Part shown: one piece after another, positions 43,000-52,899 of the stretch
Position numbering within the stretch: position 1 is the first letter of the stretch
Layout: each line of letters opens with the position of its first letter
From: HGM11525 sp036307445
Lineage (GTDB): Bacteria; Bacillota; Clostridia; UBA1381
DNA: 64,000 nt
Direction: 5' to 3'
Assembly: GCA_036307445.1 (NCBI GenBank)
Contig: JAXJXP010000045.1
Span: 78,659 to 142,658, forward strand
The notes under the pieces: generated by a model
What the model saw: the letters and a program-made list of their open reading frames with translations, nothing else
Database searches by the model: none
What the model was told of the DNA's origin: nothing
Made by a program: the position numbers and the translations under genes

Positions 43000-43917
43000 T
43001 TGAGGATACTGTTTATGGGAACACCGAATATTGCGGCCGGATGTATGGAAAAGCTGATAGACGAGGGCTTCAATATTGTCGGGGCAGTAACGAGAGTGGA
43101 TAAACCTAAGGGCAGAGGACATAAAATGGTTCCCACTGAGGTTAAACAAGCTGCCTTAAATCACAATATACCTGTCTTTCAGCCTGAAACCTTGAAAAAC
43201 GGAGAGCTTAAGATAGTTCTTGGTGAGCTTAAGCCCGATATTATAGTTGTTGTGGCATACGGCAGAATTTTGCCGGAATACGTGCTTGGCTATCCCAAGT
43301 ACGGCTGCATCAATATGCACGCTTCAAAGCTTCCTAAATACCGTGGTGCAGCACCTATTCAAAGAGCGGTAATTGACGGCGAAGAGGAAACTGCTGCAAC
43401 GGTTATGCTTATGGACGAGGGACTTGACACGGGAGATATCCTTGTTGAAAAGATTTTAAAAATTGGCAAAGAGGAAACATCGGGAGAGCTTTTTGACCGT
43501 ATGACTATAGCAGGCGGTGAGGTTTTGTGCGAGGCTTTGAGGAACATTGAAACAATTACACCTAAAAAGCAGGAGGGCGAGCCGCTTTATGCGCATATGA
43601 TAACAAAGGAAGAGGCGCATATTAACTGGTCGGAAAACAATCTTAGAATATGCAATCTCATTCGTGGAATGAATCCTTATCCGCTTGCTTATACTTATTA
43701 TAAGGACGAGGCTGTCAAAATCATAAAAGCATTACCGGTAGGTCTTGATAAGGGAGCAGTTGGTGAGATTGTAAGTGTTAGTGATGACGGCATTCTTGTT
43801 AAAGCTATTGAGGGCGGGGTTCTTATTAAAGAAGTTCGTTTTCCGGGCAAAAAGACAATGGCGGTATCTGATTATATTAGGGGAAATAATATCGAAGAAG
43901 GTACAATTTTAAAATAA
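43000..43917 (+). CDS. fmt: Methionyl-tRNA formyltransferase
   Basis: It formylates Met-tRNAfMet using 10-formyl-THF. The 305-residue protein has the N-terminal MRILFMGTPNIAAGC, the catalytic INMHASKLPKYRGAAPIQRA (His and Asn) and MDEGLDTGDIL, followed by the C-terminal tRNA-binding domain. It starts at TTG 43000 with TGAGGT upstream. The fhs gene at 18.1 kb makes its formyl donor. Confidence 0.96.
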   Translation: MRILFMGTPNIAAGCMEKLIDEGFNIVGAVTRVDKPKGRGHKMVPTEVKQAALNHNIPVFQPETLKNGELKIVLGELKPDIIVVVAYGRILPEYVLGYPKYGCINMHASKLPKYRGAAPIQRAVIDGEEETAATVMLMDEGLDTGDILVEKILKIGKEETSGELFDRMTIAGGEVLCEALRNIETITPKKQEGEPLYAHMITKEEAHINWSENNLRICNLIRGMNPYPLAYTYYKDEAVKIIKALPVGLDKGAVGEIVSVSDDGILVKAIEGGVLIKEVRFPGKKTMAVSDYIRGNNIEEGTILK

Positions 43918-43929
43918 GGAGAAATTACT

Positions 43930-44622
43930 ATGCCATTTTTTTATTATTATGACCCAACCTATGTACTTGTATTGATTGCATTTGCACTTTCTATGTTTGC
44001 ATCTTTTGGAGTTAATGCAACATTTTCAAAATACAAAGAGGTGAGAAGCGGACGTGGAATTACAGGTAGCGAGGCTGCACGGAAGATTCTTGACGGAAAC
44101 GGACTGTATAATGTGAGAGTTGAGCATATTTCAGGAAACCTGAATGACCATTTTGACCCCAGGGCAAATGTTATAAGACTTTCTGATGCAACATATAATG
44201 ACAGCTCGGTTGCGGCGATTGGTGTTGCTGCACACGAGGCGGGACACGCAGTCCAGCACGCTACCGACTATGTGCCGATAAAACTCAGAAATTCGATAGT
44301 GCCTGTGGTAAATATAAGCACAAGCTTATCAATGCCATTGTTCCTTATAGGACTGCTGCTTGGGTATGCAGGACTAACTATGCTTGGAATTATTTTGTTT
44401 TCAGCATCGCTTTTATTTCAGCTTGTTACATTGCCTGTTGAGTTTAACGCATCAAACAGAGCTATCAAAATCCTTGATACGAGCGGTATGCTTGATGACG
44501 GAGAACTAAAAGGTGCTAAAAAGGTACTAAGAGCGGCCGGTATGACTTATGTTGCTGCGGCTGCGGCATCTGCATTGCAGCTATTAAGACTATTTATTAT
44601 TGCAAACAGACGGAGAGATTAA
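43930..44622 (+). CDS. Membrane zinc metallopeptidase (YugP family)
   Basis: A 230-residue integral membrane protein of the neutral zinc metallopeptidase family Zn_peptidase_2. It has an N-terminal membrane helix, the zinc-binding HEAGH in AAHEAGHAVQHATDY, and two hydrophobic segments near residues 115-165. Its natural substrate is unknown. It lies between fmt and rsmB, an insertion common in Clostridia but absent from the Bacillus version of this cluster; the start of rsmB follows its stop directly. Confidence 0.9.
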   Translation: MPFFYYYDPTYVLVLIAFALSMFASFGVNATFSKYKEVRSGRGITGSEAARKILDGNGLYNVRVEHISGNLNDHFDPRANVIRLSDATYNDSSVAAIGVAAHEAGHAVQHATDYVPIKLRNSIVPVVNISTSLSMPLFLIGLLLGYAGLTMLGIILFSASLLFQLVTLPVEFNASNRAIKILDTSGMLDDGELKGAKKVLRAAGMTYVAAAAASALQLLRLFIIANRRRD

Positions 44623-45906
44623 ATGAAAAGTTCAAGGGAAGCTGCTCTTGCAGTACTCTATGAAATTGAATATAACGACGGTTATTCTAATATCGTATTG
44701 AAGAATGTGCTAAATGAAACTAACCTCGACAGCAGGGACAGAGCGTTTGTATCTGCTATTGTTTACGGCGTTATAACGAAAAAAAGAATGCTTGACTATA
44801 TGATAGAAAAGCTTTCTAAAATTAAGCTTAAAAAGATATCAAAGTATATTCTTCTAATACTGAGAATGGGCCTTTATCAGCTTAAATTTATGGATAAAAT
44901 ACCCGATAGCGCTGCTGTTAATGAGAGCGTACGTCTGGCAAGACGATATGGTCATAGCGCATCGGCGGGGTATGTAAACGGAATATTAAGAACTGCTGCA
45001 AAAACTGACTTTTCTGTTCCGGATAATATTGCGGTTAGAGAATCTTTTGCAGACGAATGTGCAAAAAAGCTGTCTATGGATTATAAAGAAAGGGCAGAAG
45101 GAATAATGTCTGCACTTAATAAAGAACCTAAAATGACAGTTCGGACAAATTTGCTAAAAACAACAACTGATGAATTAAAAAAGCTGCTCGATGCAGAAAA
45201 TTGTTCCTATTCTAATGTTGGTTTATATGTAAAGAAGCTTGATACTTCATCAAGTAAGGAATATGAAAAGGGACTATTTACCGTTCAGGATGTATCCCCG
45301 ATGGTTGCGTGCGAAGTTTTGGCACCTAAAAAGGGTCAGACGGTAATCGACCTTTGTGCCGCACCGGGCGGCAAAACTACTTATCTTGCAGAGCTTATGC
45401 AAAATGAGGGCAGAATTTTTGCCTTTGACATACATCCACACAGGGTGGAGCTTGTTATAAAAAATGCCAAAAGACTTGGTATTGATATAATAGATGCCAA
45501 GGTCTCGGATGCCACGGAGTTTGACAATAATCTTGAAAACACTGCCGACAGAGTTTTGGCAGATGTACCTTGCTCGGGAATTGGTATTGCAAGAAGAAAA
45601 CCGGAACTTAAATATAAGACTGATTTTGGCGGGTTGCCTGAAATACAGCTGGCAATACTTAAAAACGGAGCAAGATATTTAAAGGTAGGTGGAGAGCTGG
45701 TATATTCTACCTGTACTCTTTATCGTGATGAAAATGAGAGGATAATTGAAAGATTTTTAAAGGAAAATGACGGATTTGAATTGGTAAGCTTTCAGGAGCT
45801 GTTGCCTGACGGATTTGAAGAGGATAAACAAGGCATTATGACGGTATTACCTGATAGAACCGACTGCGACGGGTTTTTTGTCGCGAAAATTAGAAGGTGT
45901 ATGTAA
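44623..45906 (+). CDS. rsmB: 16S rRNA (cytosine(967)-C(5))-methyltransferase
   Basis: It makes m5C967 in 16S rRNA. The 427-residue protein has an N-terminal NusB-like RNA-binding domain (about 1-135) and a SAM domain with DLCAAPGGKTTYLAELM, ADVPCSGIG with the catalytic-pathway Cys, and YSTCTLYRDENE with the second Cys. It begins immediately after the metallopeptidase stop and its stop overlaps the rlmN start by one base. Confidence 0.95.
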   Translation: MKSSREAALAVLYEIEYNDGYSNIVLKNVLNETNLDSRDRAFVSAIVYGVITKKRMLDYMIEKLSKIKLKKISKYILLILRMGLYQLKFMDKIPDSAAVNESVRLARRYGHSASAGYVNGILRTAAKTDFSVPDNIAVRESFADECAKKLSMDYKERAEGIMSALNKEPKMTVRTNLLKTTTDELKKLLDAENCSYSNVGLYVKKLDTSSSKEYEKGLFTVQDVSPMVACEVLAPKKGQTVIDLCAAPGGKTTYLAELMQNEGRIFAFDIHPHRVELVIKNAKRLGIDIIDAKVSDATEFDNNLENTADRVLADVPCSGIGIARRKPELKYKTDFGGLPEIQLAILKNGARYLKVGGELVYSTCTLYRDENERIIERFLKENDGFELVSFQELLPDGFEEDKQGIMTVLPDRTDCDGFFVAKIRRCM

Positions 45907-46934
45907 TGATTGATTTAAAGGATTTGTCATATGAAGAGCTACAAGAGCTTGTGACTGAAATTGGTGAGCCAAAGTTCAGAGCAAAGCAGATTTTTGCGTG
46001 GCTTTTACGAGGCGTTACAAGCTTTGACGAAATGACCGATATTTCAAAGAAAACTCGTGAAAAGCTTGCTGAAATATCCTTTGTTTCTACCTTGAAAATT
46101 CGTGAAAAGTTTGTATCAAAGATAGATAAGACAACAAAATACCTATTTGAGCTTGAGGACGGAAACTGCATAGAAAGTGTTGTGATGTATTATAAGCACG
46201 GCATTTCGATATGTATTTCCTCGCAGGTTGGGTGCAGGATGGGATGTGCGTTTTGTGCATCCACGATAGGCGGTCTTTATCGCTCGCTGACAGCGGGGGA
46301 AATAATCAATCAGGTTATATTTGCCCAGAAGGATATAGGGGAAAGAATAAGCAATATCGTAATGATGGGAATTGGCGAGCCGCTTGATAATTATGATAAT
46401 GTAATAAAGTTTCTCCATAATGTGAATAATGAGGCTGGACTTAATATCGGATATCGTCATATTTCATTATCAACCTGCGGTGTTGTTGATAGAATTTATG
46501 ACTTGGCGAAAGAAAAGCTTCCTATAACATTATCGGTTTCTCTTCATGCACCGAATGATGAGATAAGAAATTCAATTATGCCAATTAACCACAAGTATAA
46601 TATTGAGGAGCTTATAAAGGCTTGCCGTGATTATATTCATACAACAACAAGAAGAATCAGTTTTGAGTATTCACTTATTTCTGGTGTAAATGATTCAAAG
46701 GAGAATGCAAAAGAGCTTGCAAGGCTGTTAAAAGGAATGCTGTGCCACGTTAATCTGATACCCGTAAACAAGGTAAAGGAGCGAGGCTTTGAAAAGGGTA
46801 CTAAGGCCCAGATAGAGATGTTTATGAATACACTTATATCGTTAGGAATAAATGCAACGATAAGACGTGAGCTTGGAAGTGATATAAGTGCTTCTTGCGG
46901 ACAACTGCGAAAAAAAATTATAGACGGGGAATAG
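45906..46934 (+). CDS. rlmN: 23S rRNA (adenine(2503)-C(2))-methyltransferase
   Basis: A radical SAM enzyme that methylates A2503 of 23S rRNA and A37 of some tRNAs. The 342-residue protein has the cluster motif CRMGCAFCAS (CxxxCxxC), MGIGEPLDNYDNV, and the methyl-carrying cysteine region near the C-terminus in SASCGQLRKK. ATG 45906 overlaps the rsmB stop (TAATG), with GAAGGTG just upstream; a GTG-based extension to 45897 is less likely. The cfr-type resistance variant cannot be excluded by eye but the cluster position favours rlmN. Confidence 0.95.
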   Translation: MIDLKDLSYEELQELVTEIGEPKFRAKQIFAWLLRGVTSFDEMTDISKKTREKLAEISFVSTLKIREKFVSKIDKTTKYLFELEDGNCIESVVMYYKHGISICISSQVGCRMGCAFCASTIGGLYRSLTAGEIINQVIFAQKDIGERISNIVMMGIGEPLDNYDNVIKFLHNVNNEAGLNIGYRHISLSTCGVVDRIYDLAKEKLPITLSVSLHAPNDEIRNSIMPINHKYNIEELIKACRDYIHTTTRRISFEYSLISGVNDSKENAKELARLLKGMLCHVNLIPVNKVKERGFEKGTKAQIEMFMNTLISLGINATIRRELGSDISASCGQLRKKIIDGE

Positions 46935-46968
46935 AGGTATTTTATTCTAAAAGCGAGGTGATTGAAAA

Positions 46969-47694
46969 ATGAGAATAGGCGCAATGACCGATATAGGTCG
47001 GTACAGAAAGCTTAACGAAGACAGCTATTTTATATATCGTAATGAGCTTTTAGTTGGCGGCATGGTTGCCGACGGAATGGGCGGACATAATGCTGGTGAG
47101 ATTGCATCTAAAATGGCGGCAGAGCTTATTAAGTCAGGAATTATGGATGGATTTTATCCCGATATGGATTATATGGAGTTTTCTGAGCTTGTAAGACGTG
47201 TGTTTCAAGAAGTTAACGAAGAAATATACCGTATGAGCAAGGTTAGTCGCAACAATACAGGTATGGGAACAACTGCTACTGCTGCGTTTGTGTATAGAGG
47301 AAAGCTTATTACTGTGAATGTTGGCGACAGCCGTGTTTATGCTGTGAAGGACAAAGAGATAAAACAGCTTACCAAAGATCATTCATATGTAGAAGAGCTT
47401 GTAGAAATGGGTGAGATCAGTCCCGAGGTAGCAAAAAACCATCCTCAAAGAAACTACATAACCAGAGCGCTCGGCACGGAAGCGTTTGTTAAATCCGATA
47501 TTCTCATAAATGATTACAACGGCGAGATAATTGTTATCTGCAGCGACGGACTTACCAATATGCTTGCGGATAGCCAGATAGCGGATATAGTAACTGAAAA
47601 TGAAGATTTTGAAAACGCCGCCAAGGCACTTGTAAAGCTTGCAAACCAAAAGGGCGGAGCGGATAATATAACCTGTGTGGTATTTGAGGTGTAA
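46969..47694 (+). CDS. prpC: PP2C-type Ser/Thr protein phosphatase
   Basis: It dephosphorylates targets of the partner kinase PrkC. The 241-residue protein has the PPM motifs: RKLNEDSYF, VADGMGGHNAGEIAS with metal-binding Asp residues, NVGDSRVYAV, and ICSDGLTNML, ending with GGADNITCVVFEV. GCGAGGTG lies just upstream of ATG 46969. The PrpC-PrkC pair is next to each other as in Bacillus. Confidence 0.96.
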   Translation: MRIGAMTDIGRYRKLNEDSYFIYRNELLVGGMVADGMGGHNAGEIASKMAAELIKSGIMDGFYPDMDYMEFSELVRRVFQEVNEEIYRMSKVSRNNTGMGTTATAAFVYRGKLITVNVGDSRVYAVKDKEIKQLTKDHSYVEELVEMGEISPEVAKNHPQRNYITRALGTEAFVKSDILINDYNGEIIVICSDGLTNMLADSQIADIVTENEDFENAAKALVKLANQKGGADNITCVVFEV

Positions 47695-47711
47695 GGAAAG
47701 GGGTTTATATA

Positions 47712-49604
47712 ATGAACGGAGAATATCTTGTAGGAAAAGTTCTTGACGGAAGATACGAAATAGTAGAAATGATTGGTGTAGGCGGTATGGCTGCAGTTTA
47801 CAAGGCTAAATGCAGACTCTTAAACCGTTATGTTGCAATAAAAGTACTTAAAGATTCACTTAATAACGATGCAGAAAGTATTAACAGATTTTTGAGCGAA
47901 TCAAGGTCAACAGCAAAGCTTTCGCATCATAATATTGTAGGTATTTATGATGTTGGCGAGGAAGACGGTATGAACTATATCGTTATGGAACTGATTGACG
48001 GAATAACACTTAAGGAATACATTGACCGAAAGGGCGTTCTTGACTGGAAAGAGGCTTGCGAATTTGCAATGCAGATAGGTCTTGCACTTCAGTGCGCTCA
48101 CGAGAATAATATAGTTCACAGAGATATAAAACCTCACAATATTCTTATAACCAAAGACCATATTGTTAAGGTTGCTGATTTTGGTATTGCAAGAGCAGTT
48201 ACAAGTGATACAATGGTTACAGGTAAAGAAACAATGGGCTCGGTGAGGTATATTTCTCCCGAGCAGGCAAGAGGTGGCTATGTTGATTGCAGAAGCGATA
48301 TATATTCGCTTGGTGTTGTGCTTTATGAAATGCTGACAGGCAGAGTTCCGTTTGACGGCGAAAATCCTGTCTCTATAGCAATGATGAAGCTTAACGAAAC
48401 ACCCATTTCCTGTAGAATATTAAATCCAGATATTCCTGCTGATGTTGCAGAAATTACAATGCGTGCCATTTCGAAGGAGCAGCACTCACGATATCAGACA
48501 GCGCTTGATATGGCCTCTGACCTTAGGAGTGTAGCAGAAGGAGCGCCGATTTCTATGATTGATAATGAAGAACATTATACAGGCAGACGAGCTGCTAAAA
48601 AGAAAAAGAACAGTTCAAATAAAAAAGGTGCAATAATAGCTGTTGCGGTTTTGGTAGCAGTATTGCTTGGCGTGATAGTGAATTTTGCAATGAGTGGCGG
48701 TGTTAAGCAGGTAGAAGTGCCCGAGGTTCTTGGTATGACTCTTGAGGAGGCAGTTGTATTTGTTGCAGAATACGGTCTTGAGATAGACGAAGAAAATGTC
48801 GAGTATGAACCTTCTGATGAGTATGAAGAAGATAAAATTATGCTTCAGGAGCCTGGTGTTAATCAGTATATGAATCCAAAGAAGAAGATTAAGGTTACAA
48901 TAAGCTCCGGTACGGCGGAAGGAGATATTCCTGTCCCGTCATTGGTTAATAAGAGCTATGATGAGGCGATTAAAGAACTTGAAAAACTTAATCTTAAGGC
49001 TGAGAGAATTGACGAACCAAGTGATACAGTTGAGGCGGGTTATATAATTAAGCAGTCTCCGTCCAAGGGTGTCAAGGTTTCTGAGGGTAGCAGTATTTTG
49101 CTCCATGTTTCAGAGGGGAAGGGTGAGGAAAAGGAAGTTCCTGACCTTGTCGGTGAAACACTTGAAACGGCAAGAAAGCTCATTACTGCATCGGGCTTTA
49201 AAATCAGTATTACCGAAAGAGAAAGCGAAAGCTCGGTAGGTAAGGTAATATCACAGTCTCCTGAAGCGGAAGAAATGCTTAAGGCAGGAGAAGAGATTAA
49301 GATTGTAGTTGGTATTGAGCCGGAGGTTATTGAAACCCCGACCCCGACGCCAACCCCGACGCCAACACCAACACCTACTCCACCGGTTGAAAAACCCACC
49401 AGAAAGACATTATCAATACAAATACCAGAAGATTCACCTGAAACAGTTATGATTAAGGTTGTTGCAAATGGAAAGCAGATTTATGAAAAACAGCATAATA
49501 AATCTGAGGTAACAGTAGATATACCGGTCGAGGCGAGAAATGACGCAACTGTACAGGTATATATTGACGGAAAATTTATATTTGAACGAGTAATCGAATT
49601 TTAA
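47712..49604 (+). CDS. prkC: PASTA-domain Ser/Thr protein kinase
   Basis: A membrane kinase that senses muropeptides or lipid II. The 630-residue protein has an N-terminal kinase domain (GVGGMAAVYKA loop, catalytic HRDIKPHNIL, DFG and activation-loop Thr residues in TMVTGKETMGSVRY), one membrane helix (about 312-332), and three PASTA repeats (about 335-400, 402-470, 472-540). A Thr-Pro repeat of about seven units (nucleotides 49335-49379) leads to a last beta-rich domain of about 70 residues. The Thr-Pro linker and extra C-terminal domain are additional to the basic PrkC layout. Confidence 0.96.
   Translation: MNGEYLVGKVLDGRYEIVEMIGVGGMAAVYKAKCRLLNRYVAIKVLKDSLNNDAESINRFLSESRSTAKLSHHNIVGIYDVGEEDGMNYIVMELIDGITLKEYIDRKGVLDWKEACEFAMQIGLALQCAHENNIVHRDIKPHNILITKDHIVKVADFGIARAVTSDTMVTGKETMGSVRYISPEQARGGYVDCRSDIYSLGVVLYEMLTGRVPFDGENPVSIAMMKLNETPISCRILNPDIPADVAEITMRAISKEQHSRYQTALDMASDLRSVAEGAPISMIDNEEHYTGRRAAKKKKNSSNKKGAIIAVAVLVAVLLGVIVNFAMSGGVKQVEVPEVLGMTLEEAVVFVAEYGLEIDEENVEYEPSDEYEEDKIMLQEPGVNQYMNPKKKIKVTISSGTAEGDIPVPSLVNKSYDEAIKELEKLNLKAERIDEPSDTVEAGYIIKQSPSKGVKVSEGSSILLHVSEGKGEEKEVPDLVGETLETARKLITASGFKISITERESESSVGKVISQSPEAEEMLKAGEEIKIVVGIEPEVIETPTPTPTPTPTPTPTPPVEKPTRKTLSIQIPEDSPETVMIKVVANGKQIYEKQHNKSEVTVDIPVEARNDATVQVYIDGKFIFERVIEF
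49335..49379 (+). repeat. Thr-Pro codon repeat within prkC
   Basis: About seven and a half ACN-CCN units encode alternating Thr-Pro in the extracellular linker between PASTA 3 and the C-terminal domain. Such a run can vary in length by slippage. Confidence 0.85.
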
Positions 49605-49627
49605 CCGATTATGAAAGGATAAAGAAT

Positions 49628-50488
49628 TTGAAAGGTATAATAATTAAGGGCATTGGCGGTTTTTACTATGTAAAGACCGCTGACGGCTCTGTTACTGAAT
49701 GCAGGGCAAGAGGTATTTTTCGCAAAAACGGGATCAAGCCTACTGTTGGTGACAATGTGGAGATAGAGAACGCAAGCGTTGTTAAAATATATGACAGACG
49801 TTCCTATCTTGTAAGACCAAGTGTTGCAAATATTGATAATTTAATTATTGTAATTGCGGCAGCCAATCCTGCACCCGACCTGCTTTTAACGGACAAGCTT
49901 ACTGTTGCGGCAGAAGTGTCAGGGATTACGCCGGTAATATGTATAAATAAAACCGATCTGGCAAACTCGGAAGAAATCGAAAAAATTTATACGCTTGCAG
50001 GGTATAAGGTAATAACTGCAGCAGCAACCGAGCTTATTGGTGCAAAGGCATTGGAAGAAGTTGTAAAGGGGAAAATTTCGGCTTTTGCGGGACTTTCGGG
50101 CGTCGGCAAATCAAGTATTTTGAACCTTTTAAGCAACGAAAATGCTCAAACGGGCGAAGTGTCAAGGATTAACCGTGGAAAGCACACAACAAGACACGTT
50201 GAGCTTTTTGAGATAGACAAGGATACATTTATTCTTGATACTCCGGGGTTTAGTTCACTTGCACTATCCGATATATGCGATGTAAAGGCATCAGAGCTAT
50301 CCGGTTATTATCCTGAGTTTGCATCGTATGCAAATGATTGCAGATTTAAAGGGTGCTCGCACATAAATGAGCCTGACTGTGCTGTAAAGGCACTTGTTTC
50401 AGACGGGCAAGCGGCAACATCACGTTATGAAAGCTATAAAGTACTTTATGAACAATTAAAACAAATTAAGGAATGGGAAAAAGATTGA
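49628..50488 (+). CDS. rsgA: Ribosome small-subunit-dependent GTPase RsgA
   Basis: A late 30S assembly factor. The 286-residue protein has an OB fold and a circularly permuted GTPase with the order G4 (CINKTDL), G1 (GLSGVGKSSILN) and G3 (LDTPGFSSL), and a C-terminal zinc finger with CRFKGCSHINEPDC. It starts at TTG 49628 after GAAAGGATAAAG. It lies in the conserved prkC-rsgA-rpe-thiN order and its stop overlaps the rpe start. Confidence 0.95.
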   Translation: MKGIIIKGIGGFYYVKTADGSVTECRARGIFRKNGIKPTVGDNVEIENASVVKIYDRRSYLVRPSVANIDNLIIVIAAANPAPDLLLTDKLTVAAEVSGITPVICINKTDLANSEEIEKIYTLAGYKVITAAATELIGAKALEEVVKGKISAFAGLSGVGKSSILNLLSNENAQTGEVSRINRGKHTTRHVELFEIDKDTFILDTPGFSSLALSDICDVKASELSGYYPEFASYANDCRFKGCSHINEPDCAVKALVSDGQAATSRYESYKVLYEQLKQIKEWEKD

Positions 50489-51141
50489 TGAAAAATTTCA
50501 AATTAGCACCGTCAATACTGTCGGCGGATTTTACAAAACTCGGAGAAGATGTAGCAGTGTGCGAAAGAGCAGGAGTACCGTGGCTTCATATTGACGTTAT
50601 GGACGGTATATTTGTCCCTAATATCAGCTTTGGTACAGTTGTGTATGAAAAGCTCAGAAAACAGTCAAACCTTTTCTTTGACGTGCATCTTATGATTACT
50701 GAGCCTGAAAGATACATAGAAAGATTTATTTCGAGCGGTGCTGATAGTGTAACATTTCATATAGAAGCAACGAAGAAACCGCAGGAGTGTATTGATTTAA
50801 TCAGAAAGTATGGTAAAAAGGTTGGTATATCAATTTGCCCTGAAACACCTGTTTCTAAAATAAAAGAGTATCTTAACAGTGTTGATATGGTACTTGTTAT
50901 GAGTGTTCACCCGGGATACGGCGGTCAAAGCTATATCGAGGAGATTAATCCCAAAATAACTGAAATACGAAGTATTATGGGAGACGATTTTGATATTCAG
51001 GTTGATGGCGGTATATATAAGGAAAATATAAAAAGTGTAATAGACTGCGGTGCAAATGTTATTGTTGCAGGTACTGCTGTGTTTAAGGGAGATATTGAGA
51101 ATAATATCAAAAATCTGGAGGCAGCTGTATGCGAGCGGTGA
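50488..51141 (+). CDS. rpe: Ribulose-phosphate 3-epimerase
   Basis: It interconverts ribulose 5-phosphate and xylulose 5-phosphate. The 217-residue TIM barrel has LAPSILSADF, HIDVMDGIFVPNISFG, FDVHLMI and MSVHPGYGGQSYI, with catalytic Asp in VMDG and QVDGG. ATG 50488 overlaps the rsgA stop (TGATG); an alternative ATG 50473 adds five residues. The end overlaps thiN by 13 bases. Together with rpiB (20.9 kb) it covers the pentose isomerisations. Confidence 0.95.
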   Translation: MKNFKLAPSILSADFTKLGEDVAVCERAGVPWLHIDVMDGIFVPNISFGTVVYEKLRKQSNLFFDVHLMITEPERYIERFISSGADSVTFHIEATKKPQECIDLIRKYGKKVGISICPETPVSKIKEYLNSVDMVLVMSVHPGYGGQSYIEEINPKITEIRSIMGDDFDIQVDGGIYKENIKSVIDCGANVIVAGTAVFKGDIENNIKNLEAAVCER

Positions 51142-51743
51142 TTTTTGCAGGCGGAGAGATAAAAGATTATGTATATGCAAAAAGCCTGTTAAATAATGAG
51201 GATATGCTTCTTGCGGCGGATAGCGGCTTGGAACATTTGATAAAAATGGGGCTTGAGCCTGATATTATGATAGGCGATATGGACTCGGTCAAATCAGAAG
51301 TTTTGGGTAAAGAGATAATCAGGCTTGAGGTTATCAAGGACGAAACGGACACAGAGGCTGCAATGAGAGTCGCAATTGAAAGAGGAGCAGATGAGATTTT
51401 ACTTCTTGGTGCTATGGGAAGCCGCAAGGACCACTCGTTAGCAAATGTCTTATTGTTAAAAAGACTGAACGATTTAAAAATCAAAGCATCTGTGGTTGAT
51501 GAAAAGAATGAAATTTATTATCTTGACAAAAGTATAACCATAAACGGCAATATGGGTGATACAGTTTCAATTCTGCCTTTATCCGACATTGAGGGTATTA
51601 GCACAGAGGGGCTTTTTTATCGTCTTGATAATGATGCATTGTGTATGGGGACTTCAAGGGGAGTAAGTAATGTTATGCTCCATTCGGAGTGCAGAATAAC
51701 GGTCAGAAAAGGCAATGCCCTTGTTATTAGAAGCAGAGATTAG
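51129..51743 (+). CDS. thiN: Thiamine diphosphokinase
   Basis: It pyrophosphorylates thiamine to ThDP. The 204-residue protein has the N-terminal AADSGLEHLIKMGLEPDIMIGDMDS and EVIKDETDTEAAM, with acidic residues for Mg-ATP, then LLGAMGSRKDHSLANV, and a C-terminal thiamine-binding beta domain with the TSRGVSNVML. ATG 51129 with GGAGG lies inside the rpe end. It closes the Bacillus-like part of the cluster. Confidence 0.93.
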   Translation: MRAVIFAGGEIKDYVYAKSLLNNEDMLLAADSGLEHLIKMGLEPDIMIGDMDSVKSEVLGKEIIRLEVIKDETDTEAAMRVAIERGADEILLLGAMGSRKDHSLANVLLLKRLNDLKIKASVVDEKNEIYYLDKSITINGNMGDTVSILPLSDIEGISTEGLFYRLDNDALCMGTSRGVSNVMLHSECRITVRKGNALVIRSRD

Positions 51744-51757
51744 GAGATGTTTATTTA

Positions 51758-52882
51758 GTGATATACCTTGATAATGCGGCAACAACAAAGCCGTGCGACG
51801 CAGCAGTTAAAGCTGCTCTTGATGCTGTGGAGTGTTTTGGAAACCCGTCAAGCTTGCACAGGATGGGACTTGGTGCGGAAAAAATAATCAAAAACAGCAG
51901 AAAGACCATAGCTGATTTAATAGGCTGCCGTGATGAAGAGGTTATATTTACATCGGGCGGTACGGAATCAAATAATACGGCAATATTTGGCGTTGCTGCA
52001 AGAAGTAAAAAAAGACATCTTATAACATCGCAAATAGAGCATCCTTCTGTTCTTGAACCGTTCAAGCAGCTTGAAAAGAACGGATACAAGGTGGATTATA
52101 TCGGCGTAGACAGTGAAGGAACTTTAGACCTTGATGAGCTTTCGACTAAGCTTGATTTAGATACTGCACTTGTGAGCCTAATGCACGTTAATAATGAAAC
52201 AGGTACTATTCAGCCTGTTGAAGAGATAAGAAAGCTGATTGATGAAAAAACTGACGGGGGACTTTTCCATATTGATGCAGTTCAGAGCTTTGGGAAAATA
52301 CCTTTGTCTGTAAAAAAGACAGGTGCGGATTTTGTTTCTCTTTCTGCTCACAAGATTAACGGTTTTAAGGGGACGGGGGCTATCTATATCAGGAACAAAA
52401 ATAGCTTTAGTCCTATAATTGTAGGCGGTGGTCAGCAGAAAAATTTGCGTTCGGGAACTGAGAATGTGATTGGAATTGCTGCCTTTGGTGCAGCTGCTAA
52501 GGAAAAAAGAGATGTTGAAAGGATAAGGGATTTAAGAAAACGTCTGCTTGATGGCATTTTGTCCAATATTTCTGATGTAAAATATAACGGAAGTGAAGAT
52601 TGTTTTTCTCCCTATATATTAAATGTTTCATTTGTTGGTATAAAGTCTGAGATACTTTTACATTCACTGGAAAGCGTTGGGATATATGTGTCAACAGGCT
52701 CTGCCTGTTCGTCTAACAAACCGATGCCGAGCCATGTATTGACGGCAATGGGATGCTCAAGGGAAGAAATTATGGGTGCGGTAAGGTTTAGTATTGGATA
52801 TGATATTACAGAAGAAGATATAGATTTTACTGTTTCTGCACTTTCTGATAAGGTCGCAGAAATCAGAAAATATATGAGGTAG
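51758..52882 (+). CDS. Cysteine desulfurase (IscS/NifS class)
   Basis: A PLP enzyme that takes sulfur from cysteine. The 374-residue protein has YLDNAATTKPCDAAV at the N-terminus, HVNNETGTIQP, the PLP lysine in SLSAHKINGFKGTGA, and the active Cys in STGSACSSNKPMPSHVL. It starts at GTG 51758 with GGAGATG upstream. Being directly upstream of thiI, it most likely supplies persulfide for 4-thiouridine formation in tRNA, as with NifZ-ThiI in Bacillus; wider Fe-S roles are possible. Confidence 0.94.
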   Translation: MIYLDNAATTKPCDAAVKAALDAVECFGNPSSLHRMGLGAEKIIKNSRKTIADLIGCRDEEVIFTSGGTESNNTAIFGVAARSKKRHLITSQIEHPSVLEPFKQLEKNGYKVDYIGVDSEGTLDLDELSTKLDLDTALVSLMHVNNETGTIQPVEEIRKLIDEKTDGGLFHIDAVQSFGKIPLSVKKTGADFVSLSAHKINGFKGTGAIYIRNKNSFSPIIVGGGQQKNLRSGTENVIGIAAFGAAAKEKRDVERIRDLRKRLLDGILSNISDVKYNGSEDCFSPYILNVSFVGIKSEILLHSLESVGIYVSTGSACSSNKPMPSHVLTAMGCSREEIMGAVRFSIGYDITEEDIDFTVSALSDKVAEIRKYMR

Positions 52883-52899
52883 AATGTGAGGAATATATA